DNA of 64,000 nt from Lunularia cruciata (GCA_948567375.1 OX419755.1:41607001-41671000), one strand, 5' to 3'; counted from the stretch's first letter, positions 1 through 11,711 are shown. Program-made: numbers and translations. Notes: generated from the letters alone by a model not told the origin.

Positions 1-1800
1 TTCTCCTATTCGAGACAACATAGAAAATTGCTTTCAAGTTTTCTTTTGCAAGGTGACTTAGACCAGAAACTAGTGAGAGGTGATCAGATGTCAATTTTGT
101 GTTTTAAATATAAATTTTATGGTTATGGGAGATTACCATAACATTCTTCTGGTCGTAAGAAATGACTTCCAGGCTAAACATTTACAAGGAATATCCTGAA
201 AATCATTCATGAAATAAAACAAATTATTCTTTGACCACTTGTAGGATTTTCTTGAATGTGTAAAACAAGTTTTTATCCGGTTTCCCCAAAAGAGAAGTTT
301 AATCGTGATTCTGCTACCAGTCAGGTTTGGTATACTCCAAAGTCCGTTTATGGAACTCTCGCGACGTTTCGCCATTACACTGAAGATTCCTCATGTGGCT
401 TTTTGGTCTTTTAATGGCTAATTCCAACTTTTCCTTACAATGTACCTTTCGCCAACCCTATATTATTCGTTACAGTGCGATGTAATTTTCTTGATGTAAC
501 TTCGTGGATTCCCCTATAGTCAAAACTAAACTTCCTCAGCTTTGTTATCATATTCCCTGACATAGGAAGGTTCGTTGGACCCTTGGATAAGATGCTCATA
601 TTAAATCAGGTGGAGTGTTCCTTCCAGATTTTGGATGGATCTAGAATGTTCCTTCCAAATTTCAGGATTTCAATGTCATCTGTGTAATGAATGGAGAAGA
701 CCACCAAGTTTGGTCGAGGCAAAATTCTCTAAATCCCGTAAAAGTGGAAACAATCAGCTTTTACAATCATGACTTTAAAAAATTACCTCTTTGAGGGCGC
801 CATCATTTACTGTAGCAAAACGCTGCTTGAAATCATTCATGTCAAATAGTATTATCTTATAACGGAGGAACGGTTGTCGTTGAACGTAACCCAAAGAGAA
901 CTTATGTACAGAGTTTGTAACCTGTTACGAGTAATGGTTCATAGTGCTTTATTATGCACATATCATTTAATCAAGTACAGTCAGTTTTGTTTGTAGAAAA
1001 GAAAATGGGGTTTTTCCTTTCTCCTGTTTGGAAAACGAAGTTCTTAGTAGCACCCTCAGCAGCAAACGTTTGCTTGGAGTGGACTTTTATCATATTAAAA
1101 ACATATTAGTCCGTAAACTGGATACCCACTGAGTGACGTATGATCCCGGTTGTAAGAAGTCGATTTCCAAGCATTTAGTTCCTATTCTCTTTAAACTTTT
1201 CGAGCAAAACTAAAAGCAAATGTATCATTGAAAACCCTAGAAACGAGTAAAACAATTACAAACCCACATATCAGTCAACTAGTACAACTAGTACAAGCGC
1301 AAGAGTGATAAGTGCATGGGAAGGGTGAAATCCGACCAAAAAGTCTTACACTACAAATTTAACCTTCTTGTGAACCAGAAAACGCAGTGAATATTACGTC
1401 TATTCCTTTCACTTCTCGGGATGGTTCCTTTGGATCACCAAGTCCGTGCTTCACGTGCATCTTAGTCGTGAGTTGTCGTTAAAAGCTGGATCTAAAGGAC
1501 GTATATGAGGGAGGATTTGTGAGCACATAATTAATTTACAATATATTGTCCGCCAATAATTTTACGAGATAAAGAGACGAGAGCAGTAAACTGGATCGAG
1601 TCCTTGATAGAGTTGAGTATCTAATTATGAAAAGGAACGGACCTATCCGCTCGATATGGTCATAGATGTTGTTTGGTATGGGATAGGCAATTCTTCTCGC
1701 CTCGAAATGGAGAAACTCTTGAAGGACCTTCGCTGCCTCCCATGTCAGTGAAAGAAAAACTTCTCATCATTCCTGCGTATATATGCAAGAAATTTACGAA
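1..1800. other. Intergenic DNA, no gene seen
   Basis: Moderate-GC single-copy-looking sequence. All open frames are short (80 codons or fewer), carry no recognisable motif and overlap on both strands. I see no repeat or RNA gene. It could be intron or regulatory DNA of a gene to the left of the window, but nothing in the sequence shows that. Confidence 0.5.
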
Positions 1801-1890
1801 AAGAGCAAGAAGGAGGGACATGCATAGGCTAACGAGAAGGACCTATCACGCCGTACAAAGATAAAATCTATGAAGTAAAATGGGGCGGCT
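1800..1890 (-). repeat. Diverged copy of the LINE 3'-tail module
   Basis: Read on the minus strand this stretch has the same order of landmarks as the better copies at 2102-2199 and 22163-22246: a CCCCATTTTAC start, then a TTGTACGGCGTGAT block, then a pyrimidine-rich end. It is much more diverged than the others and I could not find flanking duplications, so membership of the family is likely but not certain. Confidence 0.4.
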
Positions 1891-2101
1891 AAACCCCAAT
1901 TTGCGGAGAGTGAACCGTGACTTGTAACAATTGAAACCCCGTACTAAATGTAGGTTATGAGAATCCAAAACCGCCGTACGTACACTTACATACTCGATCC
2001 AAACAGGCAACCAAGAAATGAGAATAATATTTGTGTTTCCAACTAAACAAGAGAAAAGGCGACCCGCGACCGCGTAGGATAACAGAAGGAACAAACTAAA
2101 C

Positions 2102-2199
2102 AGAAAGAAAAAAGGCGACCGCGTAGGAAAAATGAAGGATGGGAAGACCCCATCAAGCCGTACAAGGGAGAGACAAAAAAGGTAACATGGTAACATGGT
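2102..2199 (-). mobile_element. 98-bp LINE 3'-tail insertion with 12-bp target duplication
   Basis: The minus strand carries the conserved module seen at the 3' end of the LINE at 23250-24531: ATGTTACC, then CTTGTACGGCTTGATGGGG, then CTACGCGGTCGCC followed by a T-rich end. The insertion is bracketed by the identical 12-mer AACAAACTAAAC at 2090-2101 and 2200-2211, the expected signature of target-primed reverse transcription. A second partial tail (GCGACCGCGTAGG) lies just outside at about 2066-2079, so the site has been hit or duplicated more than once. It has no coding capacity of its own. Confidence 0.7.
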
Positions 2200-2262
2200 A
2201 ACAAACTAAACTCCATGGTAACACTAAACTCCATGGTAACATGGTAACAAACTAAACTAGAC
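2179..2262. repeat. Short tandem repeat of GGTAACAT / CCATGGTAACA units
   Basis: Repeated GGTAACATGGTAACA and ACTAAACTCCATGGTAACA blocks form a small minisatellite at the 5' end of the LINE-tail insertion. The unit contains the CATGTTACC start of the module read in reverse, so it probably grew out of the insertion junction by slippage. Confidence 0.75.
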
Positions 2263-5066
2263 TTTGAATTTCAATTGTTGAAATTGAAAGGATCAGTGAA
2301 TCATCATGAGGCAAACATTCCGTTGTGAACCTTCAAATGCAGACAAAACTCCATCGGGATCGAAGTTGGCGACTTGACTTGTGCATGAACTACCATATTT
2401 CCTAGCAGAACATATAATAATGGCGGAAATATGCTTCCCACGCCCACGTATACGGTTATACCCTTCAGTCAAACAAAGACATTCCCTGCCAAGATTTCGG
2501 TTTATGATAACGCCCTGTGACTTAGGAGGTAGTTTGATCTGGCACTTCATTAATGGTTGTAATGTACAATAGAGGTAGGGGGATCATTGTACAACGAGCA
2601 TACCATAAGCTCGACAGCTTCTTCTGGATGGAAGAGAGTAATGAGCAAGGAGGCAATTCAGTCGTTACCGTGACGTTGATTGTCTACGGTACCTAGATGG
2701 TAGCTGGAGTGCCGTAGGGAAGGAGGGAGATTGCCGTTGTATTTGCAATTCCTACTGGGACACGTTAGAGCACGGCAGTTTCTACCCCTTAACGTCAGAC
2801 CCCAGGACCGGAATACGTACCTGCATCCGTTTTACAGCAGGTCCCGCGCATGCGTATCCGGCACGTAGGGATTTCCGCGCGCAGACGTATTTCGAGCGCT
2901 CAAATAAGGCATTAAGCAGAGTCTTTTATATATGGATCGCAATCACAATTTTGCAGCATTATTTCAAGTGTAAGCTTTGTTCATGACCGTGGGAGTAACC
3001 CTGGTGTAACGCGAGCCAGGAATTGCTACGTCTGTGGGGGATCTCTTTTACAAGAAGCATTGTACATATGCGCGGGATCCACCGTGCAGACCCCGGCACT
3101 GTACTCTTGGTCTCCAGTATTGTACATTGTCCATCAGACTACAGTAATGTAGTGTAGGATGAATGTTTTGCATGCATAGACCATGCCAGTCATTCCTCAT
3201 GACCGGGTAGTCCTGACGGAGTTTACCATATGGCCGATTGCTATTGCCATATCCTCCAGATGTCGGTCGAAAGTGCACCGCTGAAGATGGTTGTACTGCA
3301 GAAATAGGATTACGGCGACTGATGAAGAGGGCAGACGGACGGAGTAGTCTTGAACTGCGTCGATATTCAAATTTTTAAGGTTTACGGATTGGAGGCAAAG
3401 TCGTTTCGATAGATGTAGACTTAGCTGTCGGTTGCTTTGACTCGTGGCACATACACGTCGATGGGAGAACCGGGATCAGGCTGGTTGCGGATTACAATAC
3501 CGTCGAATGGAATGGACTAAACGCATGGACTAAACGCATCGTCAGGATGGCAGGATGTGCGACAGCTCGTCGCGGCAGTTAGTCGGTGTTTTCCCTTGAC
3601 CGGGATTTAAAAATCATCAAAATCCTAGTGTGTGTCGACTTCGGCTACACAAAGCACCGTCGCCATAATCCTTCGTAAGTGTGCAAAGCAAACGAGCGTC
3701 CATGACATGAACTTGGCATTTGCAACTTCCATGTGACTGAATGTCATTGAAATTTGTGATCTTCACCTGGGAAGGCGGAGAGTGAAGGACGCACGAGCGC
3801 CCGATTTAGCATAGTATGTGCTACTGTACCGGCTCATGGCTTACATGTGCAGCGGACGGGATAAGGAGGAGGAGCAAATTGGAGGGAGGCCGGCTGGCTA
3901 GCCTGCCGCGTGTTGTGATCGTGGGATCCGAACAGCGAATTGCGGGCAAACGCCGGGTAGGCGAAAATTGAAACTCCTCCCATCGTAGCGTAGCTTTGGG
4001 CACCCCCCCCCCCTCCAGCCAGCCCTGCATGTGGTCGCGTGGTGAGGTAGGGTAAAGGTTAGCTGAGGGAAGGTGGTCTGGTCAGATATTAGCAGGCGAG
4101 GGGAGGCAAGGTCCGGTTCAGTTTGGTAGGCGAGTTTGGCAGGGATCATCCCCCAACAGCGAAGGAGGACGAAGATAAGCTGGGTTAGAAGTTCCGTTGA
4201 CCGCTCCCTGCCGACAGAAACGCACGAGAACTCCGTAGGAAGTCCGACTGTGGTGACCATCGTGGATCTCAGGCACATAATTTCGCTGCACATCTTTCTC
4301 TCTTCGAAGTTAATGCCAGGTGTTTAGTGGAGGGGTAGGACTTGTTAGGATTCCCCCAAGTTGCTGCTGCAGGTCTGCTGCTAGCCAGCCAGTCAGTCCC
4401 GCGGCTGGCTTCCATTTGGGCTACTTACAAGTGCTTACAACCCAGTTTGAGGTGCTTCTTCGTTCAATAGAGAGGGTGTGAGTGGGAGGGAGCGCTGTAA
4501 GGTGCGTGCTTCCGAAGAATGTGTTGTCTCGTGAGTGAGCATTGCGCATTACTGGATTGATTAGATTTAAAACTTTCTTATCTTTTACCGAATAGAAGGA
4601 GAGAATCGGCCTTCTTGAGTATATCATTAGCGAGGGTTTGAAAATTTCTTCGAGACCTCGAGACACGGAATTTCTCACCAACAGGAAGTGCTATCGCCTT
4701 ACTGAGAAAAGAAAAAGGCGGCGAAAGCACATCCCATTCCCCTTAAATTGGTCGCAATACTGCGGTGAGATCGGAGATCATCGGTTATTTCCTTCGAACT
4801 TGTTCGACGGATTTGTCCGAGAAAACCTGGCTGATAGTGTCATGGTCCAATTGCTGTGAGAGGAACTCGTCAGTTTCTTCCAAGGCGGGCCTCAATGTCA
4901 GCATCTAGTTGAAAGAATTCTCAGCCTTCTCGGCCGTTGTTAGCGTGTTTCCCTGTTCGGTACGTCCCTGTTATATCGTGAGTGGGAGGGAGGGAAGCTC
5001 ATTGGATTCGTTTCGTGCAGAATAGAGGTCCTCTGCTGCTACTTTGTGTGATCACTGTGGAACAAG
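2263..5066. other. Upstream region and 5' flank of the KCS gene
   Basis: No gene is recognisable here. The open frames at 3898-4293 (minus) and elsewhere have no motif and overlap others. A TATA-like stretch (TTTTATATATGG, 2924-2935) and an 11-base C run (4003-4013) are visible, but I cannot tie either to a transcription start. GTGAGTGGGAGGGA occurs twice, near 4469 and 4978. The 400-500 bases before the KCS start are GC-balanced and probably contain the promoter and leader; a leader intron cannot be excluded. Confidence 0.5.
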
Positions 5067-6650
5067 ATGACGAAAGGAGGGGAAGGACCGCCAATGCATC
5101 ATTCTCCGAGTGAGCAGCGCAGCATGCTGCACGGTGAAAGAGTTGCGGTGCAGATCAATTCAAGGCGCCGGTTGCCTGATTTTTTGCAGTCTGTCAATCT
5201 CAAGTATGTGAAACTCGGTTACCATTACCTGATCACTCATCTTGTGATCCTGCTGTTCATTCCTCTGCTGCTAGCTGTAACGCTGGAGGTAGGACGCATG
5301 GGCCCCGAGGAGATGTGGCAGCTGTGGGTCAATCTGCAGTTTAATCTCGTCAGTGTGCTGATCTGCTCGGCGCTCTTGGTCTTTGGAATCACTGTGTACG
5401 TTATGTCCCGACCTCGGCCGGTGTATCTTGTGGACTATGCTTGTCATATGCCCGATGAAGGCTCGAAGGTCAAATTCTCCAAGTTCATGGAACATTCAGA
5501 GCAGTCGGGCTTCTTCGATGAAAGAGCTCTGGAATTCCAGAGGAAGATTTTGGAGCGGTCGGGTTTAGGGGAGGAGACGTACATACCCCCCGCCTTGCAT
5601 GTTTTGCCTCCAAACCCCTGCATGGCGGAGGCTCGCGCGGAGTCAGAAGTTGTCATGTTTAGCGCGTTAGATGAGCTTTTCGAGAAAACGAAGGTGAAGC
5701 CCAAGGATATTGGCATCCTAGTGGTCAATTGCAGTCTGTTCAACCCTACGCCATCGCTCTCCGCCATGATTGTGAACAAGTATCGCATGCGTGGGAATAT
5801 CAGAACCTACAACCTAGGTGGAATGGGATGTAGTGCGGGTGTTATTTCCATCGATCTCGCCAAGGATATGCTACAAATACATGGCGGTACCTACGCCATT
5901 GTGGTGAGCACGGAGAACATCACTCAGAATTGGTACTTCGGTAATCGCAGATCCATGCTTATCCCGAATTGTCTTTTCCGCGTCGGTGGAGCTGCAATTC
6001 TCCTCAGTAATAAAAGAAGCGAGAAGAGGCGGGCCAAGTACCAACTTGTGCACACGGTGAGGACGCACAAAGGCGCCGATGATAAGTGCTTTCGCTGCGT
6101 CTACCAAGAGGAGGATGAGAACAAGTACATGGGAGTTTCTCTGTCCAAGGATCTCATGGCCATTGCGGGGGATGCGTTGAAGACGAACATCACCACATTG
6201 GGACCTCTGGTGCTGCCCTTGTCCGAACAACTGTTGTTTTTTGGCATTCTTGTTGCCAGGAAAGTCTTCAACATGAAGATCAAGCCTTACATTCCTGACT
6301 TCAAACTTGCATTCGATCACTTCTGCATTCACGCTGGTGGCAGAGCCGTCATCGACGAGCTGGAGAAAAATCTCCAACTAACCCAGGACCATGTCGAGCC
6401 CTCGCGCATGACCTTGCACAGATTTGGAAATACTTCTTCGTCTTCCATCTGGTATGAATTGAACTACATCGAGTCCAAGGGGAGGATGCGTAGAGGCGAC
6501 CGCGTGTGGCAGATCGCCTTCGGAAGTGGCTTCAAGTGCAATAGTGCTGTGTGGCAGGCCGTTCGTACCTTGAAGCCTCCGACAATAGGGCCATGGGTAG
6601 GTTGCATTGACAGTTACCCCGTGAAGATTCCGGAAGTGTACACGTTCTAG
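5067..6650 (+). CDS. KCS: 3-ketoacyl-CoA synthase (very-long-chain fatty acid elongase condensing enzyme)
   Basis: A single uninterrupted frame of 527 residues, the usual KCS length (about 450-550). KCS condenses malonyl-CoA with a long-chain acyl-CoA in the first, chain-length-setting step of the endoplasmic-reticulum fatty acid elongase, feeding wax, cutin-associated lipids and sphingolipids. Two hydrophobic segments near residues 55-72 and 90-112 fit the N-terminal membrane anchor, followed by the [13 protein letters not shown] motif at the start of the FAE1/type III polyketide synthase-like domain. The catalytic triad is intact by motif: Cys255 in GGMGCSAG, His422 in HFCIHAGGR (with His418) and Asn455 in [20 protein letters not shown] lies near the C-terminus, where the family has it. 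The start is the first ATG of the frame and gives an N-terminus of normal length. There is no intron, as is common for KCS genes. Nothing is truncated and codon use is ordinary, so this is very probably a functional gene. Which KCS subclass it belongs to cannot be told without a tree. Confidence 0.97.
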   Translation: MTKGGEGPPMHHSPSEQRSMLHGERVAVQINSRRRLPDFLQSVNLKYVKLGYHYLITHLVILLFIPLLLAVTLEVGRMGPEEMWQLWVNLQFNLVSVLICSALLVFGITVYVMSRPRPVYLVDYACHMPDEGSKVKFSKFMEHSEQSGFFDERALEFQRKILERSGLGEETYIPPALHVLPPNPCMAEARAESEVVMFSALDELFEKTKVKPKDIGILVVNCSLFNPTPSLSAMIVNKYRMRGNIRTYNLGGMGCSAGVISIDLAKDMLQIHGGTYAIVVSTENITQNWYFGNRRSMLIPNCLFRVGGAAILLSNKRSEKRRAKYQLVHTVRTHKGADDKCFRCVYQEEDENKYMGVSLSKDLMAIAGDALKTNITTLGPLVLPLSEQLLFFGILVARKVFNMKIKPYIPDFKLAFDHFCIHAGGRAVIDELEKNLQLTQDHVEPSRMTLHRFGNTSSSSIWYELNYIESKGRMRRGDRVWQIAFGSGFKCNSAVWQAVRTLKPPTIGPWVGCIDSYPVKIPEVYTF

Positions 6651-8871
6651 AGCAGAAAGGAGTGAAAGGTCTTTCAGCTCAAGAGTTGTTCTACCTTTCA
6701 ATGTTGCTCCGAATTCTTTACTCAGCTGGGATGTTCTGGGAACGACTTCCCTGGGAGTGGACCGCCTCTGAACTTGCAAATTGAAAATTGACCTCTAACA
6801 GCGTTGAAGGAGATATTCAGTGTTTCTGTTCCCAGATTACGCCTCACATTTTAGGCGTCAGCCAAATCAGGAACGAAGTCCGAATAAGTATCTCTAGTGA
6901 GCAAGCATCGGACATGGAAGTAGCATTTATGCTTCTCCATCCTCTATCAAAACCCAGCTTTCGTGTAGCCGCTTGATCGTAGAGTAGTGTACTGCAGCTG
7001 GTTATATAGGAGGAAGTTGTTACTGGTGATTCGCCTTGGAAGCTTCTGTTGTGTAATGTGGTTCCATGTCTTCAGTGCTGTTAGCAGAAGCGAGGGGCAC
7101 TGTGAGTTGTACATATTCTCTCTTCAAAGGGAGAGTGGAATCTTGGCGGGTAGACAGTTGGTGACCTTGTGTGCCTTGGCGACCTATCGCACGCTTGCGG
7201 TTGATAAAATCATGGTCTCCTTTTGCCTGGTGGCTCTCTTTCCCTTTCCCTTCTCTTTCTGTCAAAGAGGGCGATCGACCCTCGACCTTCTGTGGTGGAA
7301 TATGCACGTCTGTGTAGCATTATATGTCAAGTCGACACGAGTGGGATTACTTACTGCTTATCCCCAGCATGTCCATCTGGACGTGCCTGTATGCGTTCAA
7401 TTATTATTACAGTATACTCTCTTGACGTCTTCAGCAATGGAGCAACTTTTGTGTCACACCGGTGAAGCAAACGAGATTCCTGTCAATCTACTGCGATCTG
7501 TTGAAGGGGAGTGTTCCGTATAAACAGTTCAAGAGTGGTCAGTGTGGGAAGGGTCGTAGTTAAGTTTTCATTGCCGCATACAAGAAGCGCATCAGGGAAT
7601 TTGGGAATACTCATGGGCACTTTGTCCTAGACGCTGACCATCAGTCAGTAAGGTGAGATCAGGCAGTGTAGGTGAGAGGGAGAACGTCTGCACTGCTTGA
7701 GTACGTGGAAAACTTACTGGGAGGTGATGGGCGCCATTGACAACAAATCACAGTAATACAGTACACCGTCCTGAACAACCCGGTAATTCGTGCCTAAAGT
7801 TGTCCGTTTAACAGTGGCTCGATCATGTGCTTAACCATCATAACTTTGGAGCACGTAGGGACCGTTTGTGCAAGTGTTGAATCTCAAGTTCTAGAGAACA
7901 ACATGCACATCACTTAGTCTTTCAAGAGGAAGTTCCAGTTCCGAGATCCTTGGAGGGGGTAGATAATTACGTCGGCATCCCCTGAGTTTGCATGAGAAGA
8001 AGGTGCGGCTGGGTGTCAGTCAGTGACGGACTAGAATAGTGTAGCGCTCAACATCTCATGGCTGCATGCGTTGCTACTTATGTACTCATGTTAATACGCA
8101 GAGACCCTAAATAGAGTCCGCTTGCAGCCCATGTGGTTTTGATATCTGTACAGGCTGAGGTACCGTACAACCAGAAAATACTGCAGAAATGCGAGTCCTA
8201 CATTCACTTCTCCAAGCGTACGTACCTTGAGGCCTTTCTCTCTTGCTACTTTTTGAGTCAGCCGAGAGGGTCTTCCGCTCAGTAGAGAAAGATATGATGA
8301 ATAACAGAAAGCGTCTTTTTCTTTACCCATGGATTTAAAATATTCTTTCAGCTTCATATGTTTGCAATTAAATGCAGTTCAGTGCTGTACTTTCCAGTAG
8401 GGTGGAGTATCTAAAATTTGCTGTAGTGATACGTCTCGAACAGGTTCAGCACAAAATGGTAACTGCGTACCCTAAGCATTACGGGATTTGAGCATAACTG
8501 ACATTGTCATCCACAGGGTTTCAGGTTTCTCTCCACGATGTGTTGCTCCAGAATTCGCTAGCTTTCGGTTGACCATGCCTTCATTCAAGGGAAATTGAAT
8601 CAGATCATATATCCATAGTTTCAGTCTTTAAGTGGTTGCATTACCTATTGTAATTTGAGTTTCCCATGCCAAAAGACCTACAGACATGGCAAATTTAGTT
8701 ATAGTCATAGTTTTACGGAAGTGCGGGTGCCCAGGGATTCAATTTGTCTATGGGTAAAGACCCGGTTACTGTAAAAACTAAAGGCCCCGTAGCTGTAAAA
8801 AACTACGGGTAAAATTCACCCATAAAATGTCTCTAATTTCCCCCTAAATCTAATCCCCCATTGTTAAATGT
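6651..8871. other. KCS downstream region, no gene seen
   Basis: The first few hundred bases are presumably 3' untranslated sequence. A 178-codon open frame at 6987-7523 has no motif or homologue that I recognise and contains low-complexity stretches, so I do not call it. Small inverted repeats such as CCGTAG...CTACGG near 8790-8811 are too short to mean much. Confidence 0.5.
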
Positions 8872-9000
8872 AAGCTGCATTGGAATGTTCCCAATGCTTG
8901 CGTGGTATGCATGGAGCTCTTGTGGTATCGAGAATGTTTCACAAGACATCCATGCATACCAAGCCCGCAAAGCTATGCGGAATATCCAGTGCTGCAGCTT
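8872..9000 (+). ncRNA. Candidate microRNA precursor (long imperfect foldback)
   Basis: The 129-nt segment folds on itself almost end to end. The base is AAGCTGCA (8872-8879) with TGCAGCTT (8993-9000). The middle pairs imperfectly: 8880-8902 with 8962-8992, small bulges. Near the top is a perfect 13-bp stem, TGGTATGCATGGA (8903-8915) with TCCATGCATACCA (8949-8961), a 2-nt mismatch, then TCTTGTG (8918-8924) with CACAAGA (8940-8946), and a 15-nt loop. A 21-nt duplex with 2-nt 3' overhangs fits exactly: 5p 8903-8923, starting with U, against 3p 8943-8963. These are plant microRNA design features. I do not recognise the mature sequence; a resemblance to miR160 in reverse is weak. A small inverted-repeat element is the alternative. 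Strand is assigned because the 5p arm starts with U; either strand could be transcribed. Confidence 0.5.
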
Positions 9001-9640
9001 TCGAGTAGTATAAGTAGAATGGTACTTTAAATCTCCAGTACAGAATGCGTGCTGAGATGGAATAACTTTTACTAGTTGTAAGAAATGGTGAATACTTTAG
9101 CTATCGAGAACACCTTTGAACTCTGGTGATAATTCAGGACACGTGAAGCAGCCGTGAGAAATGTCCCCCGTATGTTAGCTACCCTTCCTTTCTTTTTCTC
9201 AAATAAATCTCTTATCACAAGTGAGAAATCGTATACACCAGTTGGTTTGTCACTTGTCGCTTCAAAATGCTAGTCATCAACAGTCCAATTACTGACATTA
9301 GGTTATAGGTTATAAGTAATTAGCTATTCTTTCCGACTTTTGATTTGAATCTATTTGTATCCAACTTGAAAGTTAATGAAAATCTTGTGGGAAGATATGA
9401 GTACATTACTGTATGTTTAGTGTTTTGAATGATTTTTCTACTTAAGGTTTTGATTTTTTGTTTTACATTCTAATTATTTTGGAACTTCACTTTAAATTGA
9501 TAAAGATGATGAAAGAGAAGTTATGAGAATTTAGAGCCCGAAAATTTTTGTATAGTTAACTTTTATTCATCTGAGGTGATACGGGTGAATTGTTATTTTA
9601 TGGGTACGTGGAGATATAGTCTATATGGACACGTTCTTTT
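9001..9640. other. Intergenic DNA, no gene seen
   Basis: GC content falls steadily across this stretch, marking the change from the KCS gene island to the repeat-rich interior. I see no open frame, RNA gene or clear repeat. Confidence 0.5.
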
Positions 9641-9659
9641 TACTTCTGCGGATAATAGA

Positions 9660-10325
9660 TCGTTTTAAATTGTTTTAAAAACGTTTTTCTCGTTCTTTTC
9701 TTGGTGCACGCGGGTCTATCACCTGTGCAGTCCCATTATCTTAGCACACAAGGAAGTTTAGGGTTTTCAGTGTCTGTGTGGCTTTGTCTGACCAGTGTGC
9801 TTGCTCCACAAATTGATTGTTCTTTGATTGTTCTTTTGTCAAATATGAATGTCACTAGCGAAGGTCTAAAGCGAGGGGTTGACCGAGAGCATTTTGGTAA
9901 GGAGTTTGAAGACGTTGTGTTTAAATCAATAAATATTCAATACTTGCACTGCAGCTCAGCTGTTTCATCCATGTCAAATAATTAGAAAATGCATCATGCA
10001 AATTGCTTGAATAAGATATTTTGATAATTGTATTAACTGGCTTCAATCGTTCTATTTTATATACCCGAGTCAATGTAGTTGTATATCATTCTTTTTCTCC
10101 TGTGAATTGTGATATTTTTTGTATAATAAAAAAAAATATTTTATAAAAAATTGTGGTATTTTAAAACGTGTTTTAAAACATTTTAAAACGTCCTATTTAA
10201 AACGAGAAACAAACACACGTTTCCCTAATAGGCTATGACATCTTATAAAAACTCATGGTATTTAAAAACGTCCTATTTTAAAAAGAGAAACAAACAAACG
10301 TTTCCCTAATAGACTATGACATCTT
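9660..10325. repeat. AT-rich element with inverted end motif and a tandem duplication
   Basis: The left side (9661-9694) reads CGTTTTAAA...ACGTTTTTCTCGTTCTTT, and the right side carries the reverse complement of the same words (TTTTAAAACGT...AAAACGAGAAAC). The right side is duplicated: 10153-10245 and 10256-10325 share the order TCCTATTT, AGAAACAAAC, CGTTTCCCTAATAG, CTATGACATCTT. A 94-codon open frame between the arms (9701-9985) is not recognisable. It may be a small non-autonomous transposon, but no target duplication was found. Confidence 0.45.
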
Positions 10326-10509
10326 GTGTTACTATTTTCAAATTTATATTAATTATGGTTTCATTTCTCTGGTGGAGTTGCTTAGAGCGACATATTATAC
10401 ACCATATAGACTCTTTATTTTGCAAAGCAAATAGTAAAACCCAAGGTGTAAAAGATTCACAAATTTTATGATTTGATCACTTGGTCCGCATAGCGGTTTC
10501 TAAAAGTAA

Positions 10510-10645
10510 TAAGGGGGTTGGGTCGGGTTCGGGTGGGGCGGCTACCCGACCCTCCATTCGATAACAGGGCAGCTGCCCCCTCTCAATACGGCCGAATGGC
10601 CCGAGGGATCTGATGGTGTTCCGCACACCGAGCCCCGTATAAGTG
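10510..10645. repeat. GC-rich islet with short inverted repeats
   Basis: About 135 bases of strongly GC-rich sequence sit inside AT-rich DNA. It contains a 9-bp perfect inverted repeat, GGGTCGGGT (10520-10528) and ACCCGACCC (10544-10552), and the 12-bp palindrome GGGCAGCTGCCC (10567-10578). There is no coding frame. It could be the end of a foreign element or a processed structured RNA; I recognise neither. Confidence 0.5.
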
Positions 10646-10814
10646 ATCATAGAATCACATTGACATCGTTGATATTCAAAATTATGTATAACATTTAGGG
10701 TATATCACAAGAAAGTAAGAGTGTTTAGCATCTCAAGCAAGTTACACTTTACGAGTTATTTAAGAATAATTTTCCATGTCAGGGCTTATTCCATACAATT
10801 CTTTGTAGACTCTA

Positions 10815-11040
10815 TGATAAGGCTAGATAAGTTTTTGTTATGCGCTCAATTTATTTTCACATGGTCTCTTGGATGAATTAACATTAATTCTTTTCTCTTT
10901 CTGATATTCTTATTATTTAAGAGGTCTGCATAATAAGGCTAGATAAGTTTTTTTTAACGCTCAATTTATTTTCATGTGATCTCTTGGATGAATTAACATG
11001 ATTCTTATTTCTTTTACTGGTATTTTTATTATATAAGAGG
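10815..11040. repeat. Two tandem copies of a ~110-bp unit
   Basis: 10815-10922 and 10931-11040 share the same order of words: AAGGCTAGATAAG, GCTCAATTTATTTTCA, TCTCTTGGATGAATTAACAT, and a TTATTAT-TAAGAGG end. The two copies differ by scattered substitutions and small indels, so this is an old duplication. It has no coding content. Confidence 0.8.
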
Positions 11041-11605
11041 GAGGTGCACATGGTAAAGAAAGGTAGTTCTAGACTTTCATAGATTTAGGTTGGATATTGG
11101 GATGTTTACAAGAGAAATATGTTTGGTCTACATATTTTGGGAGAAATTTTAAATCACAAGATACAATAGATGATAAGAGGAGTCTATATGGCTTACACAT
11201 TGTAGGAGACAATTTCAATCACAAGATACTACAAATTCTATTAGATTACAACAATGTAAAATCCTTAGTCATATGGTAGAATATAGTAGAGCAATATAAA
11301 CCTTACATCCTTTGTCTATGACTAGTTCTACTAATGAGACTATTTACTTCTTATACTTATTATATCTTCCACTAAGGAATACTACTAGAGGTGTTGGAGT
11401 ATCAATTTATTTAATTACTAAAACTTCAAAGATTTCCTTTTGCCTATACATTATGCATAGTTCCAATCTCTCCTCAAAGGGTCAATCTTAAGTATTACCT
11501 TCATGTAGATGATCCCTCTAGAGGTCTTGCAAGTTTATTCCAAGTGACTATAGAAATAGTGAGGAGGTTGACTAATTGACTTATGTCAATTAGTCAATTA
11601 TAAAG

Positions 11606-11711
11606 TGCTAGCTGATTTTTGGCAATGGAGAATTATACAAAGAGCATTAGAAACAATAATGAAGTGCTAGTTGATTTTTGGCAATGGAGAATGATACAAA
11701 GAGCATTAGAA
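11606..11711. repeat. Tandem duplication of a ~60-bp unit
   Basis: GTGCTAG(C/T)TGATTTTTGGC followed by AATGGAGAAT(T/G)ATACAAAG and AGCATTAGAAA occurs twice in a row. It lies in AT-rich sequence that is probably the decayed 5' part of the LINE to the right. Confidence 0.75.

Noticed and set aside
1846-2196. 116-codon minus-strand frame
   Set aside because: It is a translation through two LINE-tail modules. The phrase LVRLDG..PSF recurs at other tail copies because the DNA is repeated, not because a protein is conserved.
3898-4293. 131-codon minus-strand frame upstream of KCS
   Set aside because: No motif; it overlaps another frame on the same strand and one on the other, and crosses the 11-C run.
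5871-6377. 168-codon minus-strand frame inside KCS
   Set aside because: Antisense shadow of a well-conserved coding exon.
6987-7523. 178-codon open frame downstream of KCS
   Set aside because: No recognisable domain, Leu/Cys/Phe-rich composition of a random pyrimidine-rich frame, and the opposite strand is open over part of it. Probably the 3' untranslated region or spacer.
8903-8963. Identity of the foldback as miR160
   Set aside because: The TGGTATGCATGGAGC arm resembles the complement of miR160 at only about 12 of 16 positions and lies on the wrong arm of the hairpin.
9701-9985. 94-codon open frame
   Set aside because: No motif, lies between the arms of an AT-rich repeat, and no supporting context.
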